From NCBI GenBank assembly GCA_947453695.1, contig CANGHW010000010.1, forward strand, positions 1-64,000: a DNA stretch of 64,000 nt, in the 5' to 3' direction. Both the position numbers and the translations under genes were made by a program. Source of the DNA: Opitutia bacterium (GTDB lineage Bacteria > Verrucomicrobiota > Verrucomicrobiia > Opitutales > Opitutaceae). The notes beneath the pieces are model-generated. The model was not told the origin of the DNA and searched no databases. It saw only the letters and a program-made list of their open reading frames with translations. This document shows, in pieces, positions 8,402 to 18,402 of this stretch (within the stretch, counting starts at the first letter, position 1; each line of letters opens with the position of its first letter).

Positions 8402-8497
8402 ACCGCGCCCGGCAGGTTTACTGCCCGGCGTTCGACGCAGTGTTGCTCACGTTGCCGGACGGAATCCGCCGGCGAATCGAGATCAGCCCAACTTGAA
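8399..8497 (+). pseudogene. ParE/RelE-like toxin N-terminal remnant
   Basis: MNRARQVYCPAFDAVLLTLPDGIRRRIEISPT*; resembles the N-terminus of ParE-like toxins (HPAFDxALLxLPxxVRRRIE), directly after the antitoxin remnant. Confidence 0.4.
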
Positions 8498-8509
8498 CCC
8501 ACCTCTCGC

Positions 8510-9298
8510 TTAACCCTGGCGACGACGCCGACGGATCAGGACAAAAGCACCGGCCACCAATCCGCCCCAGACCGCGTAGGTCGAAGGCTCGGGGATGGCG
8601 GAGGCGGTAACGGAGAAATTATCCACCGCCGTGAAGCGCGTGCCTTGGTAAAGAAAATACGGTTGGAGCTGCGTCGCGGCACCGACCGACGAGTTTACCA
8701 CGTCGGTGACGGATTTTGAAGCATAGGTGCCGGTGATGAACCCATTCGCATCGGAGGTCTGGATCAGCAGGCTCAGGTCGAAGGTGTTGCTGGCTTTCGC
8801 GGTGACGGTGAGGGTATACTTATACCACGTGTCGTCCGAGATGCCAGGCGGCCACGTGAGAGAGCTGGCGCTGCTGGAATTGTTGGTGAAGTCTCCGCCA
8901 CCACCGTGGAAAGTAACGCCAATCGAGTTAGCCGGCGACCACGGGGCACTGCCGGCGAGGGTGTTGCTACTCGCGGTGGCGAAGCCCAGTCCGCCGTATC
9001 CGCTGTTCCCCGTGCCATTGAACATGTAGGCGCTCACCACGTAGCTACCGGAGTTGGCGATGGTGCTATTGAAGGTCTGAATTCCACTGTTGCCGCTCGC
9101 AATTGTAACCCCTCCGCCGCCCCCCAAACCGCCCGAGGAGCTGAAAGACAGGCTGGATCCGGTGCCAGTGAACTGACCGGTCAGGACGCTCGCATCGCCA
9201 AAGTTGATGGTGGTGGTCGTCTGGGCCTGCATCGACGTGAGTCCGAGACCCATGAAAAACAAGGCACGCAGCAGAAAGCGAGATGAGGTGGATGGCAT
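8510..9298 (-). CDS. PEP-CTERM sorting domain protein
   Basis: Signal peptide MPSTSSRFLLRALFFMGLGLTSMQAQ; C-terminal IPEPSTYAVWGGLVAGAFVLIRRRRRQG. Confidence 0.85.
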   Translation of the reverse strand: MPSTSSRFLLRALFFMGLGLTSMQAQTTTTINFGDASVLTGQFTGTGSSLSFSSSGGLGGGGGVTIASGNSGIQTFNSTIANSGSYVVSAYMFNGTGNSGYGGLGFATASSNTLAGSAPWSPANSIGVTFHGGGGDFTNNSSSASSLTWPPGISDDTWYKYTLTVTAKASNTFDLSLLIQTSDANGFITGTYASKSVTDVVNSSVGAATQLQPYFLYQGTRFTAVDNFSVTASAIPEPSTYAVWGGLVAGAFVLIRRRRRQG

Positions 9299-9705
9299 GG
9301 TGTGATCTTTCCAACGAGCGCAGGAAACTGGGTGGTTTCGCGGTAAGATGCTAGGGGCTTTCATGCGCGCAATGCAAAAAGGATGCGGCTCCTACGATCG
9401 AGGGAGCGGGGAAATAGACGGTCGGCTTTGTGACGGTAGATAGAGGCGTCGGCGGCGGCGAAGCGGCTCCGTTCGGCCCGCGCAGGCCCGGCAATGGCCG
9501 GATTACGTCTCACGCCGGAATGTGACCTTCGAGGCTCGCGCCGGGGCGCCGCCATGGGCGGACGGCTCGTCGCCCGCGGGCTCCGAGGCGGGAGTTTGTC
9601 GCCTAAATTGCCGGCGGCTTTCCGGCCCGAAAGTTTTCCGCAACAATTTTGCTCCGAGGCTTGATGTGCTGCTGACCGACAACAATTCTCGGTGCGCCAT
9701 TTATC

Positions 9706-10503
9706 ATGGAACTTACTCAACCCCAGCTTCAAACCTACGAACGAGAAGGGCTCCTGTTTATTCCAGGCCTCTTCGATGATGCGGAAATCGCGTTGTTGCA
9801 GCAGGCCACCGTCGACATCGCCGCCGTCGACCACCCGAGTCGCGTGCTGGAACGCGACGGCACCACGGTTCGCGCGCTGCACGGCTGCCACCTCACCCAC
9901 TCCGTCATGGCCCGCCTCACGCGCCTGCCGCGACTACTCAGGCCGGCCGAGCAGATCATTGGCGGCCCCGCTTACGTTTATCAGTTCAAAATCAATTTTA
10001 AGGCGGCCTTCGGCGGGGATGTGTGGAAGTGGCACCAGGATTATATTTTTTGGGCCAAGGGAGACGGCATGGTCGCACCGCGTTGCGTCAATCTCATGGT
10101 CTACCTCGATGAGGTCACGGAATTCAACGGTCCGCTCATGTGCATCCCACGCTCGCACCATCACGGCATGATCGATGTCGAGGCCGCGCGCGGCAAGGGC
10201 GGTTGGCAGGATAACGTCAGTGCCGATCTGAAATACTCCCTCGACCGGGAGACGATCGCGCGCCTGGTCGGCGAAGGCGGGATCGTCGCGCCGAAGGGTC
10301 CACGCGGCAGCGTCTTGATTTTCCATCCCAATCTCGCGCACGGCTCCACGCCCAATCTCTCGCCGTGGGACCGCACGATGATGATCGTGACCTATAATAG
10401 CGTATCAAACGTGCCGGTGCCGCCGGGTGAGCCCCGCCCGGAATTTCTCGTGAGCCGTGACACCCGCCCGTTGGCGATGGCCGAAGGGGCGCTCACAGGC
10501 TGA
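9706..10503 (+). CDS. Phytanoyl-CoA dioxygenase (PhyH)-family Fe(II)/2-oxoglutarate hydroxylase
   Basis: WHQDYIFW facial-triad HxD, distal H in NLAHGSTPN, overall EctD/PhyH-like; first gene of the NRPS-PKS run. Confidence 0.85.
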   Translation: MELTQPQLQTYEREGLLFIPGLFDDAEIALLQQATVDIAAVDHPSRVLERDGTTVRALHGCHLTHSVMARLTRLPRLLRPAEQIIGGPAYVYQFKINFKAAFGGDVWKWHQDYIFWAKGDGMVAPRCVNLMVYLDEVTEFNGPLMCIPRSHHHGMIDVEAARGKGGWQDNVSADLKYSLDRETIARLVGEGGIVAPKGPRGSVLIFHPNLAHGSTPNLSPWDRTMMIVTYNSVSNVPVPPGEPRPEFLVSRDTRPLAMAEGALTG

Positions 10504-10557
10504 GCGTAGAGGACGGGTCGCACCGCCCGCCTTCGCCTCTCCTGTCGGCTCGCCGAC

Positions 10558-13500
10558 ATGACTCCCGAACAACAAGCCCTCCTCCGCCAGCGGCTCGCGC
10601 AAAAAGGCGTGATCATCGCTCCCCGGGCCGACGACGGCCCGGGCGCGCGACCGGCCGGCGAAGAGGCCCCGCTGTCGTTTGCCCAGGAGCGACTGTGGTT
10701 CGTGCAACAGCTTCAACCGGAGAATACCGCTTACCACCTGGGGCAGGTTTTCACGGTGAAAGGTCCGCTCGTGGTCGCAGCGCTGGAGCGGGCGATGGCC
10801 GCACTGGTCGCCCGGCACGAGAGTTTACGCAGCGCGTTTCCCGAGCGGGGCGGGCGCGGGGGGTGCGCGGTGGCGGCACCGGCGGCGACGGGGCCGCTGG
10901 TCTACACGGATTGCGCGGCGCTCCCGGCGGCGGCGCGGGACGCGGCGGTCGCGGCCCACGAGCACGCGGTGCTCGCCGAGCCGTTTGATCTCGCGCAACC
11001 GACGCTCCTGCGCGCGCGGCTGCTGCGGCTGGCCCCGGAGAATTTCCGTCTGCTGGTGTGCGTGCATCACCTTGTATTCGACGGATGGTCGATCGGGGTG
11101 TTTGTCAGGGAACTGGGCGCGCTCTACGCGGCCTTTGCGGCGGGCGCGTCAGCGTCGCCCCTGCCTGCATCGCCGCTCTCCTACGGCGACTACGCGGCCT
11201 GGCAACGCCGGCGGGCCGGCGGGCCGGCGTGGGCGGCGTCGCTGGCCTTTTGGCAAACGCGCCTGGCCGGCACCCCCGTGCTCGCGCTGCCGACGGATCA
11301 CCGCCGCCCGGCGGCGCTCTCCGGGCGCGGTGCGGGCCACCGTTTCACCGTGCCGGCGGCGGGGGTGGCGGGGGTGCGGGCGCTGGGACTCGCGGAGCGC
11401 GCGACGCCGTTCATGGTTTTCCTCGCCGCGTGGCAGACGGTGCTCGGGCGTTACTCCGGACAGACGGATTTCGCCGTGGGCTCACCAGTGGCGAATCGCG
11501 CCCACGCCGCGCTGGAGAACATGGTCGGCTTCTTCGTGAACATGATCGCACTGCGGGCGGAGCTGGCGGGCGATCCGTCGTTCCGCACGGTGCTGCGCCA
11601 GGTGAACGCCCAGGTGCAGGTGGCCCTTTCGCACCAAGAGACGCCCTTCGAGCAGATCGTCGAACGGCTGAACATCCCGCGCGATCTCTCGCACCATCCG
11701 GTGTTCCAAGTCGGCTTCACCTTGCAGAACGCGCCGGTCGAGCCGGTGCGGCTCGCGGGGGTGGAGTTTGCGCCGGTGGAGCCAGAGATCGCGGCGGCGA
11801 AATTCGATCTGCTGCTGGCGCTCGAAGACGCGCCGGATGGAGCGATGCGCGGCACGTTGGAATACAGCACGGACCTCTTCGCCGCGTCGACGATGGAACT
11901 GCTGGCGGAAAATTTCCTCACCCTGCTCGCCGGCGCGACCTCCGCCCCGGACACGACGCTGTCGCGCCTGCCGCTGGTCTCGGCCGCCGAGCGCGCGCTC
12001 TGGCCCGCACCGGCTGCGCCGCGGCCGGAGCCGCCCGGCTGCGCGACGCTGGTCGAGTGGTTTGGCACCAGCGCAGCCCGGCATGCGGAGCGAACAGCCG
12101 TGACGGACGGCACCGTGACGCTGACTTACGCCGAGCTGGACGCGCGCTCCGACCGCCTCGCGAATTTCCTCGTGGGCCACGGTGCCGGGCCCGACCGCCT
12201 CGTCGCGGTGGCGATGGAACGCTCGGCGCACGTGCTCGTCGCGCTGCTGGGCATCCTCAAAGCCGGGGCCGCCTACCTGCCGATCGATCCCGCCTATCCG
12301 GCTGAGCGGCAGGAGTTCATGCTGCGCGACGGGGCGGCGGTGGTCTTGCTCACCGACGCCGCGCGCCGCGCCGCGGTGACGACGCCGGCCGGCGTGCCGG
12401 TGTTTTGTCTGGACCGCGACTGGCCGGAGATCAGCGCCGCCGCGCCGGTGTCGCGTCCCGGGAACGAACCGGAGCACACGGCCTACGTGATCTACACCTC
12501 GGGCTCCACGGGACGGCCCAAAGGCGTGCCAGTGACGCACCGCAACGTCACGCGGCTCTTCACGCAGACGGACCACTGGTTCGGCTTCGGTCCCGCCGAC
12601 GTATGGACGCTGTTTCACTCGTTCGCATTCGATTTCTCCGTGTGGGAAATCTGGGGCGCGCTCCTCTACGGCGGACGGCTCGTCGTCGTGCCGTTTGCGG
12701 TGAGCCGGGCGGTGGACCGTTTTCACGACCTGCTGGCGCGCGAAGGCGTGACGGTCCTGAGCCAGACGCCCTCGGCCTTCCGGCAACTCGTGAACCACGA
12801 CACGGCGCTGCCGTCCGTGCGTCCGCTGGCCCTCCGCTGGGTCGTGTTTGGCGGGGAGGCGCTCGATCTGCCCGTGCTGGCGCCGTGGTTCGCGCGGCGG
12901 GGCGACCGCACGCCACGCCTCGTGAACATGTATGGCATCACGGAGACGACCGTGCATGTGACCTACCGTGAAATCACGGCGGCGGATGTGGCGGCCGGAA
13001 CGGGCAGCGTGATCGGCGAACCGATCCCGGATCTGACGCTGCATCTGCTCGACGCGCACCTCGCGCCGGTGCCGCGCGGAGTGGCGGGCGAAATTTTTGT
13101 TGGCGGGGCGGGCCTGGCGCGCGGCTATCTGAACCGGCCCGAGCTGACCGCCGAGCGCTTCATCGCCCATCCGTTCGCGGCGACGACGGGCGGACGGCTC
13201 TATCGCTCGGGCGACTCGGCGCGGCGGCTGGCCAATGGCGACGTCGAATATCTCGGACGCATCGATTTTCAGGTGAAAGTGCGCGGCTTCCGCATCGAGC
13301 TCGGCGAAATCGAATCGGCGCTCGGCGCCCATCCGGCGATCGCGGAAGCGGCGGTCATCGCGCTGCGCGCCGCGGACGGAGCCACACGGCTCGCCGCGTG
13401 GCTCGTCGCCCGCGACGGGGCGGAGCCCGGCATCGAGGTGCTGCGGCGCCACCTGCTCGCCTCCCTGCCCGACTACATGGTGCCGGCGGCGTTTACCTTT

Positions 13501-16500
13501 GTCGCGCAGCTGCCGCTGACGACGAACGGAAAAGTGGACCGCGCGGCGCTGCCCGCGCTCACGGGGCGGCGGGCTGAAGCGGTGGCCGAACGAATCGCGC
13601 CCGAGACCGAGCCCGAGCGGTTGCTCGCCGCCGTCTGGCAAAAGGTGCTCGGGGTGCCGGCCGTCGGCGTGACGGAAAACTTTTTTGCCCTCGGCGGAGA
13701 CTCGATCCGCAGCATCGAGGTGCGCGCGGCGGTGCGCGCGCGCGGTTACGATTTTCAACTGCAGGAATTGTTTCGCCACCAGTCGGTGCGCGAACTGGCG
13801 GCGGTGCTGGTGCCGCTGGCCGAGACGGCGGCGGCGGTGCCGGGTGCGTTTGCGCTCATCGCGGCGGCGGACCGGGCGCGGCTGCCCGCCGACGTGGTCG
13901 ACGCCTATCCCCTCGCGGCTTTGCAGGCGGGCATGGTGTTCCACTCGGAGCTCAATCCCGCCTCGCCGGTGTTTCACGATCTCTTTTCGTATCATCTCCG
14001 GGCCTCGTGGGACGAGGCGGCGCTGCGCGCGGCGCTGGCGGCGGCGGTGCGACGCCATCCGATCCTGCGCACCTCGGTCCGCACGGCCGGCTTCGGCGAA
14101 CCGCTCCAATGCGTCCATGCGCACGCCGTCGTGCCGCTCGATGTCGCGGACATTACGGCGCTCGATTCCGCCGCGCAGGAGGCGGTGCTGGATGCCTGGT
14201 CCGTCGCCGAGAAAGCGCGGGGCTTCGCTTGGAGCGAACCACCGCTCATGCGAGCCGCCGTGCACCGGCGCTCGGCGACGACGTGGCAGTTTTCTCTGAG
14301 CCTGCACCACGCGATCCTCGACGGGTGGAGTGTCTCCGCGCTGCTGGCGGAAATTTTCACGGCGTATTTGGAAACGCTCGCGGGCCGGACGCCCCCGGTC
14401 GCGGCGAGCGCGCCGGCCCCGTTTCGGGACTACGTCGCGCTGGAGCGGGCGACGGTGGCGTCGGAGGAATCACGCGCGTTTTGGGCGGTGCAGCTGGACG
14501 ATCCGCCGGCGGCGCAACTGCCGCGCGTGCCGGCCCGGGCCGGTGCGACCGAAGCGGGCCAAGACGCAGTGTTTGTGACGTGGCCGCGGGAGCGCACGAC
14601 GGCGCTGGAGGGTTTCGCCGCGCGCGCGGGCGTCTCGCTCAAGCACGCGCTGCTGGCGGCGCACGCGAAAGTCGTCGCGCACCTCGCCGGCACGCGCGAG
14701 GTAATCACGGGCGTGATCTCAAACGGCCGGCCGGAAACCGCGGGTTCGGCGGAATCGCTCGGGCTGTTTCTTAATACCGTGCCATATCGGCTCGCCGTGG
14801 CGCCCGGCACCTGGAGTGACCTGGCGCGTGCGGTGCTGCGCAGCGACGAAGCGGTTTTGCCGCACCGCCGGTTTCCGCTGGCGGAGCTGCAAAGAAACCG
14901 CGGGCGCGCGGCGCTGTTCGAAACCTCGTTCAACTTTGTGCGCTTCCGCGTGCTGGATGCGCTGCGGGCGCGCGGGGATATCGCGGTGTTGGGCACGCGG
15001 TATTTCGACCAGAACACCTTCGCCTACTTCGCGCAATTCAGCGCGGATTCGGCGGAAGGGACGCTGCAACTTGAGCTGCGCTACGATCCGGCGGAGTTTA
15101 CGCGCGAACAGGCCGTCGCATTTGCCGCGACTTACGAACGGGTGCTGGCGGCCATGACCGGCGCGTCGGAGACCCGGCACGAAACGCTGGAGCTGCTCGG
15201 GACCGAGGAGCGGCGGCGCGTCGTGGAAACGTTTAACTCCCCTCCCCTGCCCCCCGGCGCACCCCGACTGCTCCACGACGGCCTGGCGGAGAACGTGAAG
15301 CGCGCACCGGACGCGATCGCCCTGATCGACGGAGAGGTGCAGTTGACCTACGGCGAACTCGCGGCGAGCGTCGGGACGTGGGCCCGGCGGCTCCGCGCGC
15401 TCGGGGCGGGACCGGAGAAACTGGTCGGCGTGTGTCTGGAGCGCAGTGCGGATTTGGTCACGGCTTTACTCGCCGTGCTGGAAACGGGCGCGGCCTACGT
15501 GCCGCTCGACCCGGCCTATCCGGCGGACCGCCTCGCGTTCATGTGCGAGGACGCCCAGGTGGCCATTCTGGTCAGCCGCCGCGAGCTGGCGGCGCGGCTG
15601 CCCGCGGGCGGCTGGACGCTGCTCGACCCGGCGGAACTCCGCGCGCTGCCGCCGGCGGCGACCGGGGAGACGGCAGTGACGGCCGGCGCGCGGCCGGAGA
15701 ACCTCGCCTATCTGATCTACACCTCGGGATCCACGGGGCGGCCGAAGGCGACCGCGATCGAGCACCGGCAGGCCACCGCGCTGATCGCGTGGGCGCGCGC
15801 CCACTACACGGACGCGCAACTGGCGGGCGTGTTGTTTTCCACCTCCGTGTGTTTCGATCTCTCGATCTTCGAGCTCTTCGTGACGCTCGCGGCCGGGGGC
15901 AAGATTATCGTCGCAGAAAACGCGCTCGCGCTCCCGACGCTGCCGGCGCGCGCGGCCGTGACGCTCGTGAATACGGTGCCCTCGGCGGCGGCCGAACTCG
16001 TGCGCCAACGCGCCCTGCCCCCCGGTGTGCGCACGGTGAATCTCGCGGGCGAGCCGCTCTCGGCGACGCTCGCCGACCAGATCCACGCGTTCGGGACCGT
16101 GGAAAAACTCCACGATCTCTACGGCCCCTCGGAAGACACCACCTATTCGACCTGCGCGGAACGCCGGCCGGGCGGAGCGGAAACCATCGGACACGTGCTG
16201 CCGGGCTCGCAGCTGTATCTCCTCGACGAGGATTTTCAGCCGGTGCCGCTCGGGACCGTCGGGGAAATCTTTCTCGGCGGAGCGGGACTGGCGCGCGGCT
16301 ATCTCGGCCGGCCGGACCTCACGGCCGAGCGCTTCCTGCCCAATCCGTTTGCCACGCAGCCGGGCGCGCGCCTCTACCGCACGGGCGACCTGGGGCGGTT
16401 TCGCGCCGACGGACAGGTCGAGTTTCTCGGGCGGCGGGATCACCAGGTGAAGATCCGCGGCTTCCGCATCGAGCTCGGCGAAATCAAAGCGGTGCTGGAA

Positions 16501-18393
16501 AAACATCCGGCCATCGCGGCCGCTGCGGTGGTGGCGCGGGAAGACGTGCCCGGGGTCAAACGGCTGGTCGCGTATGTGGCAGGACCGGCGCTACCGACGG
16601 GACGCGCCCTCGACGGCGAGTTGCGCGCGTGGCTCGGGGCGCGATTGCCGGAATATTTTGTGCCGGCGGCCTTCGTGCCGCTCGCCGCGCTGCCGCTGAC
16701 GCCGAACGGCAAGCTGGACCGCCGCGCGCTGCCGGCACCGGCCGAAGCGGTGGCGGCAGCGGACGACTATACGGCGCCGCGCACGGCGGAGGAAACGGCG
16801 CTCGCGCGGATCTGGGCGGAGGTGTTGCGGGTGCCGCGCGTGGGGGTGCACGACAATTACTTCTCGCTCGGCGGCGATTCGATCCAGGTTCTGCAACTCG
16901 TCGCGCTCGCGCGGGAGGCGGGGCTCGGGCTCACGCCGCGCCTTATTTTTGAACAGCCAACCGTGGCGCAGCTCGCCCTCGCGGCGACGGCGACAACGGC
17001 GGCAGTGCCGGCGGCGGCGGCGGAAGAGGAACCGGGGGCGGCGTGGGCGCTCACGCCGATCCAGCGCTGGTTTTTTGCGCAAGGCTTCACCGAGGAGCAC
17101 CACTGGAACCAGTCGGTCTTGCTCACGGCGCGCGAGCCGCTCGACGCGGCGAAGTTGGCCAGCGCGTTGCGCGCAGTGACGGCGCGGCACCCGCTGCTGC
17201 GGGCGCGTTTCACAGCAGAGAGCGGCGGCGCGCGGGTGTTGCGGATCGCGGAGCCGAGCGCGGGCGACGTCGCGTTTCGGGTGGTGCCGTTTGCGACGGC
17301 GGCCGAAATCACGGCGGCGTGTGCGGCGGAGCAGGGAGCGCTGGATCTCGCGCACGGTCCGCTCGTGCGGGCGCTGTGGCTCGACGGCGGTGCGACGCAA
17401 CCCGGCCGACTGTTCATCGTGATTCACCACCTGGTGATCGACGGGGTGTCGTGGCGCATCGTGCTGGACGATTTGCTGGCGGCGTATCGCGGTGCGGCGG
17501 CGCTGCCACCGGCGACGGCGTCGTCGGCGCGATGGGCGCGATGGCTGGGCACGTTCCTCTGGGCCGAGGAGGCGGCGCACTGGCAGGCGTTGGCGGCGGC
17601 ACCGGCGGTGCGGTTGCCGCGAGATTTGGACGGGACGGAAAACCGGGCGGGCGACGCGGCCATTTGCGCGGTGACGCTGACTCCGACGGAGACGGAGGGA
17701 CTGCTGCGGCGCGCGCTCTCGGCCTATAGTTGTCAAATCAATGACCTGCTGCTCGCCGCGCTGGCGCTCGCGCTCCGCGAGTGGACGCGTGCGGAGGCCA
17801 TCACCCTCCATCTCGAAGGACACGGGCGCGAAACCGCCGAGACCGGGATCGAGCTTGGGCGGACGGTGGGATGGTTTACGACATTGTTCCCGGTGCGGCT
17901 CGATTTGAGCGGCGTCGCGACTGCGCCGGCGGCGGTGACCGCCGTGCGCACGCAACTCGCCGCCGTGCCCCGGCGCGGGCTCGGTTACGGCGCGGGGCGG
18001 TGGCTGGCACAGCCGCCGCGCTGGGACGTGCCGGCGGCGGAGTTGTGTTTCAATTACCTGGGGCAATTCGACGGGTGGGTGGGCGGGGACAGTCCCTTTG
18101 GGCCGGCGGAAGAAAGCGTCGGGCCGCAGACGAGTCCGCGCGGGGAACGCGCGCACCTGATCGACGTTAACGGACTGATCGTCGGCGGGGCGTTGAAGTT
18201 TGAATGGCACTACGGCACGCGGCTCCACCGGAGGGAGACGATCGCGCGGCTCGCCGACGCGCATTTCGCCCACCTGCGGACGCTGATCGCGGCGGCCGGC
18301 ACGACGGCGGCAGAGCCGACGACGGAGCGCTTCGCGCTCGCGGGGGCGACGGACGCGGAGCTTGACCAGGCGATCGGGGAAATCGAATTCTGA
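10558..18393 (+). CDS. NRPS: C-A(DFWSVGMVHK, Thr-like)-T-C-A(DLFNNALTYK, Ala)-T-E
   Basis: C motifs HHLVFDGWS and HHAILDGWS; A-domain YTSGSTGRPKG twice; T motifs GGDSI twice; E domain HHLVIDGVSWRI, EGHGRE, GWFTTLFPV, FNYLGQ. Confidence 0.95.
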   Translation: MTPEQQALLRQRLAQKGVIIAPRADDGPGARPAGEEAPLSFAQERLWFVQQLQPENTAYHLGQVFTVKGPLVVAALERAMAALVARHESLRSAFPERGGRGGCAVAAPAATGPLVYTDCAALPAAARDAAVAAHEHAVLAEPFDLAQPTLLRARLLRLAPENFRLLVCVHHLVFDGWSIGVFVRELGALYAAFAAGASASPLPASPLSYGDYAAWQRRRAGGPAWAASLAFWQTRLAGTPVLALPTDHRRPAALSGRGAGHRFTVPAAGVAGVRALGLAERATPFMVFLAAWQTVLGRYSGQTDFAVGSPVANRAHAALENMVGFFVNMIALRAELAGDPSFRTVLRQVNAQVQVALSHQETPFEQIVERLNIPRDLSHHPVFQVGFTLQNAPVEPVRLAGVEFAPVEPEIAAAKFDLLLALEDAPDGAMRGTLEYSTDLFAASTMELLAENFLTLLAGATSAPDTTLSRLPLVSAAERALWPAPAAPRPEPPGCATLVEWFGTSAARHAERTAVTDGTVTLTYAELDARSDRLANFLVGHGAGPDRLVAVAMERSAHVLVALLGILKAGAAYLPIDPAYPAERQEFMLRDGAAVVLLTDAARRAAVTTPAGVPVFCLDRDWPEISAAAPVSRPGNEPEHTAYVIYTSGSTGRPKGVPVTHRNVTRLFTQTDHWFGFGPADVWTLFHSFAFDFSVWEIWGALLYGGRLVVVPFAVSRAVDRFHDLLAREGVTVLSQTPSAFRQLVNHDTALPSVRPLALRWVVFGGEALDLPVLAPWFARRGDRTPRLVNMYGITETTVHVTYREITAADVAAGTGSVIGEPIPDLTLHLLDAHLAPVPRGVAGEIFVGGAGLARGYLNRPELTAERFIAHPFAATTGGRLYRSGDSARRLANGDVEYLGRIDFQVKVRGFRIELGEIESALGAHPAIAEAAVIALRAADGATRLAAWLVARDGAEPGIEVLRRHLLASLPDYMVPAAFTFVAQLPLTTNGKVDRAALPALTGRRAEAVAERIAPETEPERLLAAVWQKVLGVPAVGVTENFFALGGDSIRSIEVRAAVRARGYDFQLQELFRHQSVRELAAVLVPLAETAAAVPGAFALIAAADRARLPADVVDAYPLAALQAGMVFHSELNPASPVFHDLFSYHLRASWDEAALRAALAAAVRRHPILRTSVRTAGFGEPLQCVHAHAVVPLDVADITALDSAAQEAVLDAWSVAEKARGFAWSEPPLMRAAVHRRSATTWQFSLSLHHAILDGWSVSALLAEIFTAYLETLAGRTPPVAASAPAPFRDYVALERATVASEESRAFWAVQLDDPPAAQLPRVPARAGATEAGQDAVFVTWPRERTTALEGFAARAGVSLKHALLAAHAKVVAHLAGTREVITGVISNGRPETAGSAESLGLFLNTVPYRLAVAPGTWSDLARAVLRSDEAVLPHRRFPLAELQRNRGRAALFETSFNFVRFRVLDALRARGDIAVLGTRYFDQNTFAYFAQFSADSAEGTLQLELRYDPAEFTREQAVAFAATYERVLAAMTGASETRHETLELLGTEERRRVVETFNSPPLPPGAPRLLHDGLAENVKRAPDAIALIDGEVQLTYGELAASVGTWARRLRALGAGPEKLVGVCLERSADLVTALLAVLETGAAYVPLDPAYPADRLAFMCEDAQVAILVSRRELAARLPAGGWTLLDPAELRALPPAATGETAVTAGARPENLAYLIYTSGSTGRPKATAIEHRQATALIAWARAHYTDAQLAGVLFSTSVCFDLSIFELFVTLAAGGKIIVAENALALPTLPARAAVTLVNTVPSAAAELVRQRALPPGVRTVNLAGEPLSATLADQIHAFGTVEKLHDLYGPSEDTTYSTCAERRPGGAETIGHVLPGSQLYLLDEDFQPVPLGTVGEIFLGGAGLARGYLGRPDLTAERFLPNPFATQPGARLYRTGDLGRFRADGQVEFLGRRDHQVKIRGFRIELGEIKAVLEKHPAIAAAAVVAREDVPGVKRLVAYVAGPALPTGRALDGELRAWLGARLPEYFVPAAFVPLAALPLTPNGKLDRRALPAPAEAVAAADDYTAPRTAEETALARIWAEVLRVPRVGVHDNYFSLGGDSIQVLQLVALAREAGLGLTPRLIFEQPTVAQLALAATATTAAVPAAAAEEEPGAAWALTPIQRWFFAQGFTEEHHWNQSVLLTAREPLDAAKLASALRAVTARHPLLRARFTAESGGARVLRIAEPSAGDVAFRVVPFATAAEITAACAAEQGALDLAHGPLVRALWLDGGATQPGRLFIVIHHLVIDGVSWRIVLDDLLAAYRGAAALPPATASSARWARWLGTFLWAEEAAHWQALAAAPAVRLPRDLDGTENRAGDAAICAVTLTPTETEGLLRRALSAYSCQINDLLLAALALALREWTRAEAITLHLEGHGRETAETGIELGRTVGWFTTLFPVRLDLSGVATAPAAVTAVRTQLAAVPRRGLGYGAGRWLAQPPRWDVPAAELCFNYLGQFDGWVGGDSPFGPAEESVGPQTSPRGERAHLIDVNGLIVGGALKFEWHYGTRLHRRETIARLADAHFAHLRTLIAAAGTTAAEPTTERFALAGATDAELDQAIGEIEF

Positions 18394-18402
18394 CCCTCCC
18401 GC

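Noticed and set aside
11482-14310. Very long minus-strand ORFs (942, 832, 1088, 855, 583 aa etc.)
   Set aside because: Antisense to NRPS/PKS and other genes; Arg/His/Pro-rich translations typical of high-GC antisense frames, no domain motifs.
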